The notes under the pieces are model-generated. The model saw only the letters and a program-made list of their open reading frames with translations. It searched no databases and had not been told where the DNA came from. DNA of 38,040 nucleotides from Desulfovibrionaceae bacterium (GTDB lineage Bacteria > Desulfobacterota > Desulfovibrionia > Desulfovibrionales > Desulfovibrionaceae), in NCBI GenBank assembly GCA_017421085.1, contig JAFQMU010000227.1, positions 1-38,040 of the forward strand. The letters run 5' to 3'. The translations under genes were made by a program, and so were the position numbers. Position 1 is the first letter of the stretch. The number at the start of each line of letters is the position of its first letter. Positions 18,273 through 26,773 of this stretch are shown here, one piece after another.

Positions 18273-19154
18273 ATGAATATTATGTCTGATTTAAAAAATT
18301 TGAAAGTCTGCATCATCGGTTCGCGCGGTCAGATGGGCCAGTTGTTTACTCAATGCTGGAACGGCAAAATCGGCGGAATTTATCCCCTTGACCGCCGACC
18401 GGACGCCGCAGACCTGCACCCGGATGACATTGAACGGGTTGTCCCCCATGTTGATGTACTGATTGTAAGCGTTCCGCTCAGCCGCTTTGATTCAGTGCTG
18501 GCTGCTGTCGCCCCTGCCCTGCAAGCCGGCACTATCCTGAGCGATGTCGGCTCGGTCAAGGTTCAGCCCATGCAGCTGATGGAAAAATATCATGCCGGCC
18601 CTGTGGTGGGCACCCATCCTCTGTTCGGACCGAGAAATTTTTTCCCCGCTTCGTCCGGCGCCACGCAGGCGGACGCATCCAGCCCGGTGCGGCAGTTCCT
18701 GAAAGAGGCGTTCCACGGCCTTGGCAAACAGGTGGCTATTACTCCGGGCCGCAACTGCCCGCCCCACGCCCTGGAAACAGTTGATACCCTCTTCCGTCTG
18801 GGCGGCTGCGACACCTTCATCACCAGCGCGGCTGAACACGACAGAGCCATTGGAACCATTCAGTCGCTGAACTTTCTGAGTCATCTGGCCTACTTTTCCA
18901 CGGCTGCGGCAATTCCCGGCCTGGCAAGATACGTTACCCCATCGTTTGTAAGGCGGCTTCTGGCCGCCCGCACCATGCTGGGAGAAGACGCTGGCCTGTT
19001 CACCAACATTGCCCGGCATACGCCCGACATGCAGGAAACCATTAAGGCATATGTGCAAAATCTGGAAAAGGCGGGCAGACTGGACAATGACTCTTTAAAT
19101 GAATTGCTGCAAACTCTTGAGATTTATTTCAAACCAGAACAGTATAACATTTAA
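18273..19154 (+). CDS. tyrA: Prephenate dehydrogenase-like protein (tyrosine biosynthesis)
   Basis: The 293-residue product has an N-terminal NAD(P)-binding fold (KVCIIGSRGQMGQLF, with Ser-Arg in place of the common Gly-x). SVPLSRFDSVL and GTILSDVGSVKVQPMQ follow, then the prephenate dehydrogenase motif VVGTHPLFGP and the helical domain SAAEHDRAIGTIQSLNFLSHL. It would convert prephenate to 4-hydroxyphenylpyruvate with NAD(P). No chorismate mutase or ACT domain is visible. Two start codons are possible (18273 and 18282); neither has a clear ribosome site and the longer is given. Confidence 0.82.
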   Translation: MNIMSDLKNLKVCIIGSRGQMGQLFTQCWNGKIGGIYPLDRRPDAADLHPDDIERVVPHVDVLIVSVPLSRFDSVLAAVAPALQAGTILSDVGSVKVQPMQLMEKYHAGPVVGTHPLFGPRNFFPASSGATQADASSPVRQFLKEAFHGLGKQVAITPGRNCPPHALETVDTLFRLGGCDTFITSAAEHDRAIGTIQSLNFLSHLAYFSTAAAIPGLARYVTPSFVRRLLAARTMLGEDAGLFTNIARHTPDMQETIKAYVQNLEKAGRLDNDSLNELLQTLEIYFKPEQYNI

Positions 19155-19162
19155 GCCCGACA

Positions 19163-19939
19163 ATGACCCACTTCACCCCGGCAGAAGCTGCCCGCTCCCG
19201 CTTTCCGCGCGGCCTGCATCAGCCTGAAGGCAGCTTTCGTTTTTCCATGGATGCCCTGCTGCTGGCCGCCTTCGCCCGCCTTCCCCAAAACGGAAGGCTG
19301 CTCGATCTGGGTTGCGGATGCGGGATAATCGGGCTGGCGCTCCTGCTCGCTCACCCCACGGGCAAAGCAGTGGGAATTGACATCTCACCCCAGCTCATTG
19401 AGTGCGCCAGGCAAAATGCCGCCCTGCTTGGACTGGAAGCGCGCTTCAACGCTCACTGCCATGACCTGCGCACCCCCCTGAATGCAGAAAGGCTGCCGGG
19501 GCCGGAACAATTTGACCTGATAACCGCAAACCCGCCCTTCCGCAGAACTAATCAGGGCAATATGCCCCAACATGAGCTGCGGCAGGCGGCCCTGTTCGAA
19601 ACAGCGGGAGGACTGCCTGATTTTGTAAAGGCCGCTTCCTTTTTTCTGAAAAACCGGGGCAGCTTCTGCTGCATCTGGAGCAGCGAACGTCTGGCAGAGC
19701 TGATCTGCACTCTGAAAAAACATCGTCTTGAACCCAAGGAGCTGCTGCCCGTTCAGGCCCGCCCCGGCAGGGAATGCGGTCTGACGCTGCTGCGGGCAAT
19801 GAAAAACGGCGGCCCAGGCTTGAAACTGGCGCCGCCGTTACAAATTTATGAAACCGCCCCTCGTCCGGGCGCAGAACCCGGTCTGACTTCAGAAGCGCTG
19901 GAATTCTGCCCGCTGCTCGCCTGTAACGCCAAACGCTGA
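19163..19939 (+). CDS. TrmN6-like adenine-N6 methyltransferase
   Basis: The 258-residue product is a Rossmann-fold SAM methyltransferase. It has motif I DLGCGCGIIGLAL (48-54 core), an acidic end of strand 2 (GIDISPQLIE), and the amino-methyltransferase motif NPPF at 123-126. The N-terminal QPEGSFRFSMDALLLAAFA and overall size match the TrmN6/YfiC group, which modifies adenosine 37 of a valine tRNA. A PrmC-like or other N6-adenine target is possible. It begins 9 nt after the tyrA stop, so the two are probably co-transcribed. It ends 45 nt before the convergent tolC-like gene. Confidence 0.8.
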   Translation: MTHFTPAEAARSRFPRGLHQPEGSFRFSMDALLLAAFARLPQNGRLLDLGCGCGIIGLALLLAHPTGKAVGIDISPQLIECARQNAALLGLEARFNAHCHDLRTPLNAERLPGPEQFDLITANPPFRRTNQGNMPQHELRQAALFETAGGLPDFVKAASFFLKNRGSFCCIWSSERLAELICTLKKHRLEPKELLPVQARPGRECGLTLLRAMKNGGPGLKLAPPLQIYETAPRPGAEPGLTSEALEFCPLLACNAKR

Positions 19940-19984
19940 CTGCAGAGTAAAAGCAACGGTTTTGCCGGCTCCCCAGAACAGAAC

Positions 19985-21403
19985 TTAATTTTCCAGCAGA
20001 TAATCCTGGCTGACAGGGGAGTTTTTCATAATTATGGGGGCGTCTATCTCCGCCTTTTCAAACTCGCTGTGCGCTATCCCCAGGCTCTCCAGCAGACGCC
20101 CTCCCAGGGCCAGCAGACGGTAAGCCGAGCCCACCTCATTCATACGCGCGGTCACCAGCTGCATGGAGTTGGAAAAAATTTCGTTTTCCGCGTTCAACAC
20201 GTCAAGCAGGCTGCGCTGCCCGATGTTAAACTGCTCCCAATACATTGAGGTGGTTGACTTTGCATAGTCAACGGCCTGTTGGTAGAAACGAATCTGTTCC
20301 CGGGTCGCCTCCAGACGCGCCCAGGTATCGCGGGTATCCTTGGCCAGCCCTTCGTAAATATCCTGATAATCTGCCCTGGCCTGACGCGAACGTGAGAAGG
20401 AAGCCTTGATGTTATAATAGTCATACAGCCCGTTGAACAAATTCCAGTCGGCGCGCAAAAGGGCGGTGTAGCTTCTGGTCCACGATACGCTTGAATCCAC
20501 ATGATCAAGATAGCGGGCGCCCAGCTCGGCATAAATTATCGGGTGATAACCGGACTTAGCCAGAGTAATTTCCGCATCAGCCGCGCTGATATCGGACATG
20601 TAGGCATCAAGTTTGGGGTTGTTGGTCTGGGCGTACATCAGGGCTTCATTGTAGCTGGCGGGGGCAGTCGGCGGGAACTCGGGCGGCAGAAGCTCGTGAG
20701 CTTCCATTCCCGTAACCCGTCTGTAGTTGGCCATGGCCACCTGCAAATCGCCCTGCGCCCCGGCCAGAGTGGAACGGGCCTGGGCCAGACGCCCTTGAGT
20801 CTGGGTAACATCGGCGACAGTGTCTATGCCGGAGGCCAGACGCTCCTGCTGGGAACCCAGAATCCTTTCATGCACCCGCACATTGTTTTCAGCCAGATCA
20901 ACCAGCTGACGCTGACGCAGCACCTCAATGTGAGCCAGCACCGCGTCAAGCCCGATGCTCTCCGAATTGTCAAACAGGCGGCTGTAGGCTGAATTCAGCT
21001 TGGCCTCGTTAATATCCACCCGGCTGGCCGTAGCCAGACCGTCCCAGATAGTCTGGGTGAGAATAAGCTCCCCGTCAAAACGGGCGTATACTGTTTCATC
21101 CTGATCCAGGCGGCGGGTGTCTTCATTGCTGTATTGACGCAGACCATAGCCTGCCCGCGCATCAAGCCGGGGAAACCAGCCGGAACGGGCCTTGCCCACT
21201 TCGTGCAGGGCGGCTTCGCTGTACTCCTGAAAACTTTTGATTACGGGATGATTGTGCAGACTGGACAGGGCGGAATCGCGCAGGCTAGCAGAAACCGGCA
21301 TTCTTTCCTGAGCCCCCGCATCAGTTTCAAACAGTAAAAAACCTGCAATCACAAACCCTAAACAACTGAAAAGCCTGCCGGCATAGTAAACTGATTTAAG
21401 CAC
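19985..21403 (-). CDS. TolC-family outer membrane channel (LapE/AggA-like)
   Basis: The 472-residue product has a signal peptide (about 1-31, ending DAGAQ) and the duplicated long coiled helices of TolC proteins. HNHPVIKSFQEYSEAALHEVGKARSGWFPRLDARAGYG opens the first repeat. The second contains ITLAKSGYHPIIYAELGARY and VDYAKSTTSMYWEQFNIGQRSLLDVLNAENE. It forms the outer membrane duct of a type I secretion system. The start is GTG at 21403 with a GAGG 7 bases upstream. It is divergent from the exporter, with a shared 310-nt control region. Confidence 0.92.
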   Translation of the reverse strand: MLKSVYYAGRLFSCLGFVIAGFLLFETDAGAQERMPVSASLRDSALSSLHNHPVIKSFQEYSEAALHEVGKARSGWFPRLDARAGYGLRQYSNEDTRRLDQDETVYARFDGELILTQTIWDGLATASRVDINEAKLNSAYSRLFDNSESIGLDAVLAHIEVLRQRQLVDLAENNVRVHERILGSQQERLASGIDTVADVTQTQGRLAQARSTLAGAQGDLQVAMANYRRVTGMEAHELLPPEFPPTAPASYNEALMYAQTNNPKLDAYMSDISAADAEITLAKSGYHPIIYAELGARYLDHVDSSVSWTRSYTALLRADWNLFNGLYDYYNIKASFSRSRQARADYQDIYEGLAKDTRDTWARLEATREQIRFYQQAVDYAKSTTSMYWEQFNIGQRSLLDVLNAENEIFSNSMQLVTARMNEVGSAYRLLALGGRLLESLGIAHSEFEKAEIDAPIIMKNSPVSQDYLLEN

Positions 21404-21713
21404 AGCACGTCCTCACACTACGGCCATTGAGCTAGGAATTTACAGATAAATTTTATATATTCTTTACTTCTTTGTCTACCTTCCTTTGGCCGGAAACGAA
21501 AATATCAGGCCTGGGGCCTGCCTCAAACCGTGATGGAAAATTTTGTCGGGCAAACCGCTTAAGGATTTTTAAGAAATGAATTATACAGATACAAAGTCGT
21601 ATGGCCAAAGTGAAAGCTCCGGCCGCATCCAGCTTTCAAACTATGCACTTTTCTGTTTCAGGAGCACTTTTTTCCCAAAAGAAAAGGCGTTGATTTCAGC
21701 CTGAGGTTGCCTG
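21404..21713. promoter_or_regulatory. Divergent control region between tolC-like and ABC exporter genes
   Basis: This 310-nt gap must hold promoters for both arms of the secretion locus. On the minus side the A/T-rich stretch 21440-21465 (reads AATATATAAAATTT toward the tolC-like gene) is a plausible -10 region with TAGACA upstream, but spacing is short. The plus side has a candidate 42-codon ORF (21576-21704) directly before the exporter. A GGGCAAACC string at 21549-21557 recalls the cyclic-di-GMP-I riboswitch but the rest of that motif is missing. Confidence 0.4.
21576..21704 (+). CDS. Possible 42-residue small protein upstream of the exporter
   Basis: An ATG at 21576 opens a 42-codon frame ending TGA at 21704, nine bases before the exporter ATG. 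The peptide starts MNYTDTKSYGQSESSGRI and ends FFPKEKALISA. An AGGA lies 10 bases before the ATG, which is only a fair ribosome site. No signal peptide or known motif is visible. The tight spacing to the exporter would allow translational coupling or a leader-peptide role. It may equally be untranslated leader. Confidence 0.25.
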   Translation: MNYTDTKSYGQSESSGRIQLSNYALFCFRSTFFPKEKALISA

Positions 21714-24155
21714 ATGACTGCTAAGCTAAAAGACAAACTCAAGCCAAACCTGGCTCATGAAGGAAATTCCGCTTCTTTGCCTGATGACGGCAGCTGTGAA
21801 AAAGAGATATTTACCAACCCGCCCGATGATAAACCGGTTGAAGCTGAGAATCCTGCCGCGCATCAGGCAGCCTCCGGCTCTGCTTCCCCAAAAGAACAGA
21901 AAGCATCTGAAGCGGGGAACGGTTTTCCAGCTCAGACGCCCCCCTGCGGCGATAAAAATGATGAGGGTTTATCCCGCCCCCTTTCAACTCTCGAGGTGAG
22001 CGCTGGTGATGTTGACTTCGAGCCTCCGCTCATTCAGAGTTTGGCCATGCTGTTCAAACTGCTGGGCAAACCTGTATCGTCTAGCTTTCTGCTTTCCGGC
22101 CTGCCGGTAACCGAGGCCGCCCTGCGCCCCTCCTCACTGATCCGCGCTGCCCGCCTTGGGGGCATGCACGCCAAAACCGTTTACCGGGCCACCCTCAGAG
22201 AAATTTCTCCGCTAACCCTTCCCTGCATTTTACTGCTCAAGAACAACAAGTCCTGCGTACTGGCCGGTTATGACGAAAACGGAGCTCAGGTACTATTCCC
22301 GGAAACCGGGCAGATTCCTACGCCTGTTTCGCTGGAAAGCCTGGAAAATGAATATACAGGCTACGCCATTTTCGGCAGACTGGAAGGCAAACTGGACAGA
22401 CGGGCCAGCGAGATTAAACTGGTTAAGCAGAAACGCTGGTTCTGGGATACGCTGCTGCACTTTTTCCCCATCTACAAGCATGTGCTGCTGGCCAGCGTGG
22501 TGGTAAATCTGCTTACCTGCGCCTCGCCTTTGTTCTTCATGAATGTATACGACCGGGTGGTTCCCAACGGGCGCAATGCCTTTGAAACCCTGTGGGCTCT
22601 TGCGGTCGGCATCGTCATTGTTTATCTGTTTGACTTTATCCTGCGTAACCTGCGCTCCTACTTTGTGGATGTGGCCGGTAAAAACGCCGACATGGTCCTG
22701 GCCAGCCGCCTGATGCGTCACCTGATGAACATCAAGCTGGACAATAAGCCCGACTCAACCGGCTCTCTGGCCAATAATCTGCGCGAATTCGACTCGCTGC
22801 GCGAGTTTTTCGGCTCAACCACCCTGCTGGCTCTGGTTGACCTGCCTTTTCTCTTCTTTTTCCTCGGCATAATCGCCTTTATCGGCGGGCCGCTGGTCAT
22901 TGTGCCTCTGGCGGCAATTCCCCTGGTCGTTGGGGCGGGCTTCCTTTCTCAATACTGGTTTCAGCGGGCTGTGGAAGCAGGATATAAGGAAACCACCCAG
23001 AAAAACGCCCTGCTGATTGAAATCATTAATGGGCTTGAAACCGTAAAAAGCTCTCTGGCGGAAGGAAGGATGCAGCATTCCTGGGAAGAGGTGGTAAGCA
23101 TGAGCGCCAACTCCAGCGCCAGAATCAAGATGTTTTCCAATCTCACGCTCACCCTGTCGGTGCTGGCTACCCAGATGGTCAGCGTGCTGGTGATTATCTG
23201 GGGGGTATACCGCATTGACGAGCAGCTGATGACCATGGGCGCCCTGATTGCCGTAAATATGCTGGCCGGACGGGCCATGGCCCCGCTTTCTCAGCTCGCA
23301 TCCATGCTCACCCGTTTGCAGCAGTCGCGCATGGCGCTCAAGTCGCTCGACCTGCTCATGCTTTTGCCGGCAGAACGCCCGGACGACAAACCGTATGTGG
23401 ATTTTGGCAAACTGCGGCCCGCCCTTACCCTTGACAACCTTTATTTTAAATACCCAGACACTGAGCGCTGGGCCCTGGAAGGGGTGAATCTGCAAATCAA
23501 CCCCGGCGAAAAAGTAGGGATTATCGGCAGGATGGGATCAGGCAAAAGCACCTTGGGGCGTTTGCTCATGGGCCTTTACGAGCCGTCTGAGGGGGCGGTG
23601 AAGCTTGACGGGGTGGATATCCGCCAGCTTGACATCGCTGATTTACGTGCGCGGGTTGGCTACCTGTCGCAGGACAACTACCTGTTTTACGGCAGCGTGC
23701 GCGACAATATTGCCCTGGGCATGCCCTACGCCGATGACCGGATGATTTTGCGGGCTGCATCCATTGCCGGGGTGAGCGATTTTATCCGCGCCCACCCCGC
23801 CGGGTTCGGAATGCCGGTGGGTGAACGGGGCATGGCCCTTTCAGGCGGGCAGAGGCAGGCGGTGGCCATTGCCCGCGCCCTGCTGCATGACCCGGATATT
23901 CTGGTGCTTGATGAACCCAGCAGCAATATGGACAACGCCTCCGAGCATGTTTTCAAACAGCGCCTGGCCGCCTGTATTGAAGACAAAACAGTGATTATTG
24001 TAACTCATCGCCTGAGCATGCTTGATCTGGTAGACCGGCTGGTAATTGTGGATAACGGCAGAATTGTAGCCGACGGCCCGAAAGATGCCGTGCTCCGGGC
24101 CCTGAAAGACGAACGGATAAAAGGCGGAGCAGGAAACAGCCCCGCTCCGGGCTGA
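21714..24155 (+). CDS. Type I secretion ABC exporter with degenerate C39 domain (LapB-like)
   Basis: The 813-residue product has four parts. A Pro/Glu/Ser-rich N-terminal extension covers about 1-100. A C39-peptidase-like domain (about 104-225) has no cysteine where the catalytic one should be (EPPLIQSLAMLFKLLGKP). A six-helix membrane domain spans about 245-545. The ATPase domain has Walker A GRMGSGKS (605-612), signature LSGGQ (709-713), Walker B ILVLDEP (729-735) and the switch His at 765. C39-like domains without cysteine recognise but do not cut substrates, as in RTX adhesin exporters of the LapB type. GAGG precedes the ATG by 7 bases. Confidence 0.93.
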   Translation: MTAKLKDKLKPNLAHEGNSASLPDDGSCEKEIFTNPPDDKPVEAENPAAHQAASGSASPKEQKASEAGNGFPAQTPPCGDKNDEGLSRPLSTLEVSAGDVDFEPPLIQSLAMLFKLLGKPVSSSFLLSGLPVTEAALRPSSLIRAARLGGMHAKTVYRATLREISPLTLPCILLLKNNKSCVLAGYDENGAQVLFPETGQIPTPVSLESLENEYTGYAIFGRLEGKLDRRASEIKLVKQKRWFWDTLLHFFPIYKHVLLASVVVNLLTCASPLFFMNVYDRVVPNGRNAFETLWALAVGIVIVYLFDFILRNLRSYFVDVAGKNADMVLASRLMRHLMNIKLDNKPDSTGSLANNLREFDSLREFFGSTTLLALVDLPFLFFFLGIIAFIGGPLVIVPLAAIPLVVGAGFLSQYWFQRAVEAGYKETTQKNALLIEIINGLETVKSSLAEGRMQHSWEEVVSMSANSSARIKMFSNLTLTLSVLATQMVSVLVIIWGVYRIDEQLMTMGALIAVNMLAGRAMAPLSQLASMLTRLQQSRMALKSLDLLMLLPAERPDDKPYVDFGKLRPALTLDNLYFKYPDTERWALEGVNLQINPGEKVGIIGRMGSGKSTLGRLLMGLYEPSEGAVKLDGVDIRQLDIADLRARVGYLSQDNYLFYGSVRDNIALGMPYADDRMILRAASIAGVSDFIRAHPAGFGMPVGERGMALSGGQRQAVAIARALLHDPDILVLDEPSSNMDNASEHVFKQRLAACIEDKTVIIVTHRLSMLDLVDRLVIVDNGRIVADGPKDAVLRALKDERIKGGAGNSPAPG

Positions 24156-24262
24156 TATCCTTATTAAGCGTATACTTTTAGGAATAATTATATTATTTAA
24201 ATATGAGACCCGGTCTGATGCGGATAAGCATCCCTGCACGCCAAAGGTCGGTGGATTAACCT
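24156..24262 (+). other. A/T-rich 107-nt gap inside the secretion operon
   Basis: Between the exporter and the adaptor gene lies an A/T-rich stretch (24185-24205) with no ORF. It could hold a weak internal promoter or an RNA processing site, but no strong -35/-10 pair or terminator is visible. Confidence 0.3.
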
Positions 24263-25723
24263 ATGAAAAAAGCGTCTTTCTTGCAAAAACTGGCGGCGCT
24301 GTTTGTCCGTCTGCCTCAGGGCGAGGTTCCTGCATCTGAAGGCATGAAACGCCGACCATCGCTGCTCGACCGGGCCTCGTTCAGGTCTGATTTGCGCGAA
24401 ATGAGCCACGACGCCCGTGAAAATCTTGCCTTCATGAACAGCGTGGACGCCGCTCTGCATAACACAGGTCATCCTATGGCCTATGTTGTTTCGCTAGGGG
24501 TAGCGCTGTTTTTTGCAGCGTTTATCATCTGGGCTTCTCTTGCAAATCTGGATGAGGTAACCAGAGGTCAGGGCTCGGTAGTGCCTTCGCAACGGGTACA
24601 GGTGATCCAGAACCTGGAAGGCGGCATTCTGGAAAATATCCCGGTTCAGGAAGGCTGGATTGTGGAAAAAGGAGAAATTCTGGCAGTTATCGACAACACC
24701 GGCCTGCTCGGCACCGTAGGCGACATGCGGGTCAAGGTGCTTGAGCACCGGGCCGCCATTGCCCGCCTGGAGGCTGAGGCCACCGGGCGGGAGCCAGTGT
24801 TTCCCCCTGATTTGCTGGAAGCTGCGCCGGTAATAGTTGAACAGGCCCAAGCTCTTTATCTTTCCCGCAAAAACCAGTTTGACCAGGAAGAGTCGGCTCT
24901 GCTTTCAGTGCTTGAGCAGCGCATGCACGATGTGCAGGAACTGGAAAGCAAAAGAAAAACCATTTCCGAGTCTCTGAATATTGCCGTGCAGCGGCGCGAT
25001 AACGCCAAGCCTCTGATGGAACGAAAAATCTTCTCACAACAGGATTATCTCCTGCTTGAGCAGCAGGTTACCGACCTGACCGGCGAGCTGAACAACATTG
25101 CCGTGGCCATTCCCCGCGCCCAGAGCGCCCGGCGCGAGGCCAACGACCGCCTGGAACACCGGCAGGCGGAAATTCGCTCGCAGGCCCTGACAGAGCTCAC
25201 CAAGACCAGGGCAGAACTTGCAACCATGGAGGCGACCCTGGAAGGCCGGGAAGATGTGCTGCGCCGCACCGATGTGCGTTCTCCCGTGCGGGGCATTGTA
25301 AAAAAAATCCATATCACCACCAACGGCGGAGTCATCAAACCGGCTGAACCGATAATGGAGATTGTTCCCCTCGATGATCAGCTGCTGGTAGAGGCGAAAA
25401 TCCGCCCCTCGGACATTGCCTTTATCAAGGTGGGGCAGCAGGCCATGGTCAAGATATCTACCTTCGACTTCAGCCGTTTCGGCGGACTTGAGGCCAGAGT
25501 GGTGCATGTGGGAGCCGATACTCTGGAAGATAAAAACGGAGAAAGCTACTATCAGGTAAGGCTGCAAACCGATAAAAACGCGATTGTTTATCAGGGGGTG
25601 GAGCACCCCATCAGTCCGGGGATGATTGCCACTGTGGATATACTGACCAATAAGAAGACGGTTCTCGACTATTTGCTGAAACCGATATTCAAGGCAAAAG
25701 AGGATGCCTTTACCGAACGCTGA
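24263..25723 (+). CDS. HlyD-family membrane fusion protein of type I secretion (LapC-like)
   Basis: The 486-residue product bridges the inner-membrane exporter and the TolC-like channel. It has a cytoplasmic N-terminus (about 1-72), one transmembrane helix (about 73-92, AYVVSLGVALFFAAFIIWAS), the lipoyl half-motif RVQVIQNLEGGILENIPVQEG, a long coiled-coil hairpin (about 190-335), and the returning beta-barrel part (VRSPVRGIVKKIHITTNGGVI, then VKISTFDFSRFGGLEARVVHV), all typical of HlyD/LapC. Its 3' end overlaps the lapG-like gene by 20 bases, implying coupled translation. Confidence 0.93.
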   Translation: MKKASFLQKLAALFVRLPQGEVPASEGMKRRPSLLDRASFRSDLREMSHDARENLAFMNSVDAALHNTGHPMAYVVSLGVALFFAAFIIWASLANLDEVTRGQGSVVPSQRVQVIQNLEGGILENIPVQEGWIVEKGEILAVIDNTGLLGTVGDMRVKVLEHRAAIARLEAEATGREPVFPPDLLEAAPVIVEQAQALYLSRKNQFDQEESALLSVLEQRMHDVQELESKRKTISESLNIAVQRRDNAKPLMERKIFSQQDYLLLEQQVTDLTGELNNIAVAIPRAQSARREANDRLEHRQAEIRSQALTELTKTRAELATMEATLEGREDVLRRTDVRSPVRGIVKKIHITTNGGVIKPAEPIMEIVPLDDQLLVEAKIRPSDIAFIKVGQQAMVKISTFDFSRFGGLEARVVHVGADTLEDKNGESYYQVRLQTDKNAIVYQGVEHPISPGMIATVDILTNKKTVLDYLLKPIFKAKEDAFTER

Positions 25724-26396
25724 TTGCCTGAAAAATCTGCTGGCCCTGCTGGCAGCGCTTTTCATCTTTTCTCTGCCGGGCTCTCCAGAAAAGGCATACG
25801 CTCAGGAGAATAAGCGCAAGGAGTTTCATTTATTTGGAACCAAAGAATTTCGTGCGTCCTATAAAAGTCTGCCCAAATGGGTGGAAATTGTAAATTTTGA
25901 AAAAGGCAGCGCCACCTTTCAACACCTGAAAGGCAAGGAGGCAGGCCGCTGGAGCCGCCTGCGCGAACAGACTTTAAATGCCGGACGCCTGGACAAAATT
26001 AAACGGGTAAACAACTTTTTTAACCGGTGGCCCTACCGCACCGACATGGAAGCCTGGGGCAAAAGCGATTACTGGGCAAAGCCCAAGGAATTTATCGCCA
26101 AATCGGGCGACTGCGAAGATTATGCCATAATCAAATATTTTGCCCTGAAGGATCTGGGTGTGCCCATTGAAGATATGCGAATAGTGCTGCTCAACGACAC
26201 CATTCGCGGCTTGGGGCACGCCGTGCTGGCGGTGGACGTGGACGGAACGGCATATATTTTGGATAATGTATCCAGTCTGGTACTCACCGATGACCGGCTG
26301 CCACACTATAAACCGGAATATTCAGTGAATGAATATTTCCGCTGGGTGCATCTGCCGGCTGAGTCGGTAAACCCGGCAAAGTCCGTAATAAACTAG
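25704..26396 (+). CDS. lapG: LapG-type periplasmic cysteine protease (transglutaminase-like, C93)
   Basis: LapG cuts the N-terminal retention module of giant secreted adhesins and so releases them from the cell surface. The 230-residue product has a signal peptide (about 1-34, ending KAYAQ) and the C93 core RVNNFFNRWPYRTDMEAWGKSDYW split around the family landmarks. The catalytic triad candidates are Cys137 (SGDCEDYAI), His172 (GLGHAVLAV) and Asp187 (YILDNV). Asp136 and Glu138 flank the cysteine, as do the calcium ligands known in LapG proteins. It overlaps the HlyD-like gene by 20 bases. The protease appears intact. Confidence 0.92.
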   Translation: MPLPNADCLKNLLALLAALFIFSLPGSPEKAYAQENKRKEFHLFGTKEFRASYKSLPKWVEIVNFEKGSATFQHLKGKEAGRWSRLREQTLNAGRLDKIKRVNNFFNRWPYRTDMEAWGKSDYWAKPKEFIAKSGDCEDYAIIKYFALKDLGVPIEDMRIVLLNDTIRGLGHAVLAVDVDGTAYILDNVSSLVLTDDRLPHYKPEYSVNEYFRWVHLPAESVNPAKSVIN

Positions 26397-26773
26397 AAGC
26401 CGCCATAAAATGCGGCTTCCGCCGCCTGAAATGCAGGCGGCCCGGCGGCGAAACCGCCATGAACAAGCCGAAATCCGCTTTTTTCGGAAAAGTAATTTTG
26501 TCAACTCGAAAGTTGCTTATTGAGACAGGTTCTCTACCAAGGCATTTGTTCAGGCGACAGGAGCAGCCGCCCGCTCTGGACCAGGCGGAAAACTGCGCTT
26601 TTTCAGCACAGCGGGAAAACAGAGCCTGGATTGAAAGCAGCAGCGTTTCAATCAAAATTGCTCCGAAACAGTTCAATGCGGCCACAGGCCGCGTTGAGAA
26701 CGGCGGCCCCGGGCAGGGCGCCGCCCGATATCCAAAGGCGACGTAGCAATATTTATAATAATGGAGAGCTGTT
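26397..26773 (+). promoter_or_regulatory. 377-nt hairpin-rich region between lapG and the HD-GYP-like gene
   Basis: No convincing ORF is present; frames of 85-95 codons here lack family features and good ribosome sites. At least eight stem-loops can be drawn: 26396-26419 (GAAGCCGC/GCGGCTTC), 26421-26441 (GCCGCCTG/CAGGCGGC), 26444-26458, 26468-26487, 26502-26515 (CGAA loop), 26567-26588, 26629-26653 (GATTGAAA/TTTCAATC) and 26672-26698 (about 11 bp around GCGGCC/GGCCGC). A further pair, GGCGGC/GCCGCC, lies at 26702-26725. The first ones may end or stabilise the lapG transcript. The rest would form the leader of the next gene, whose GGAG site is at about 26763. Confidence 0.5.

Noticed and set aside
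21549-21557. GGGCAAACC string resembling the core of a cyclic-di-GMP-I riboswitch upstream of the exporter
   Set aside because: The following GAAA and GGACGCAAAGC parts of the motif are absent, so nine matching bases are not enough.
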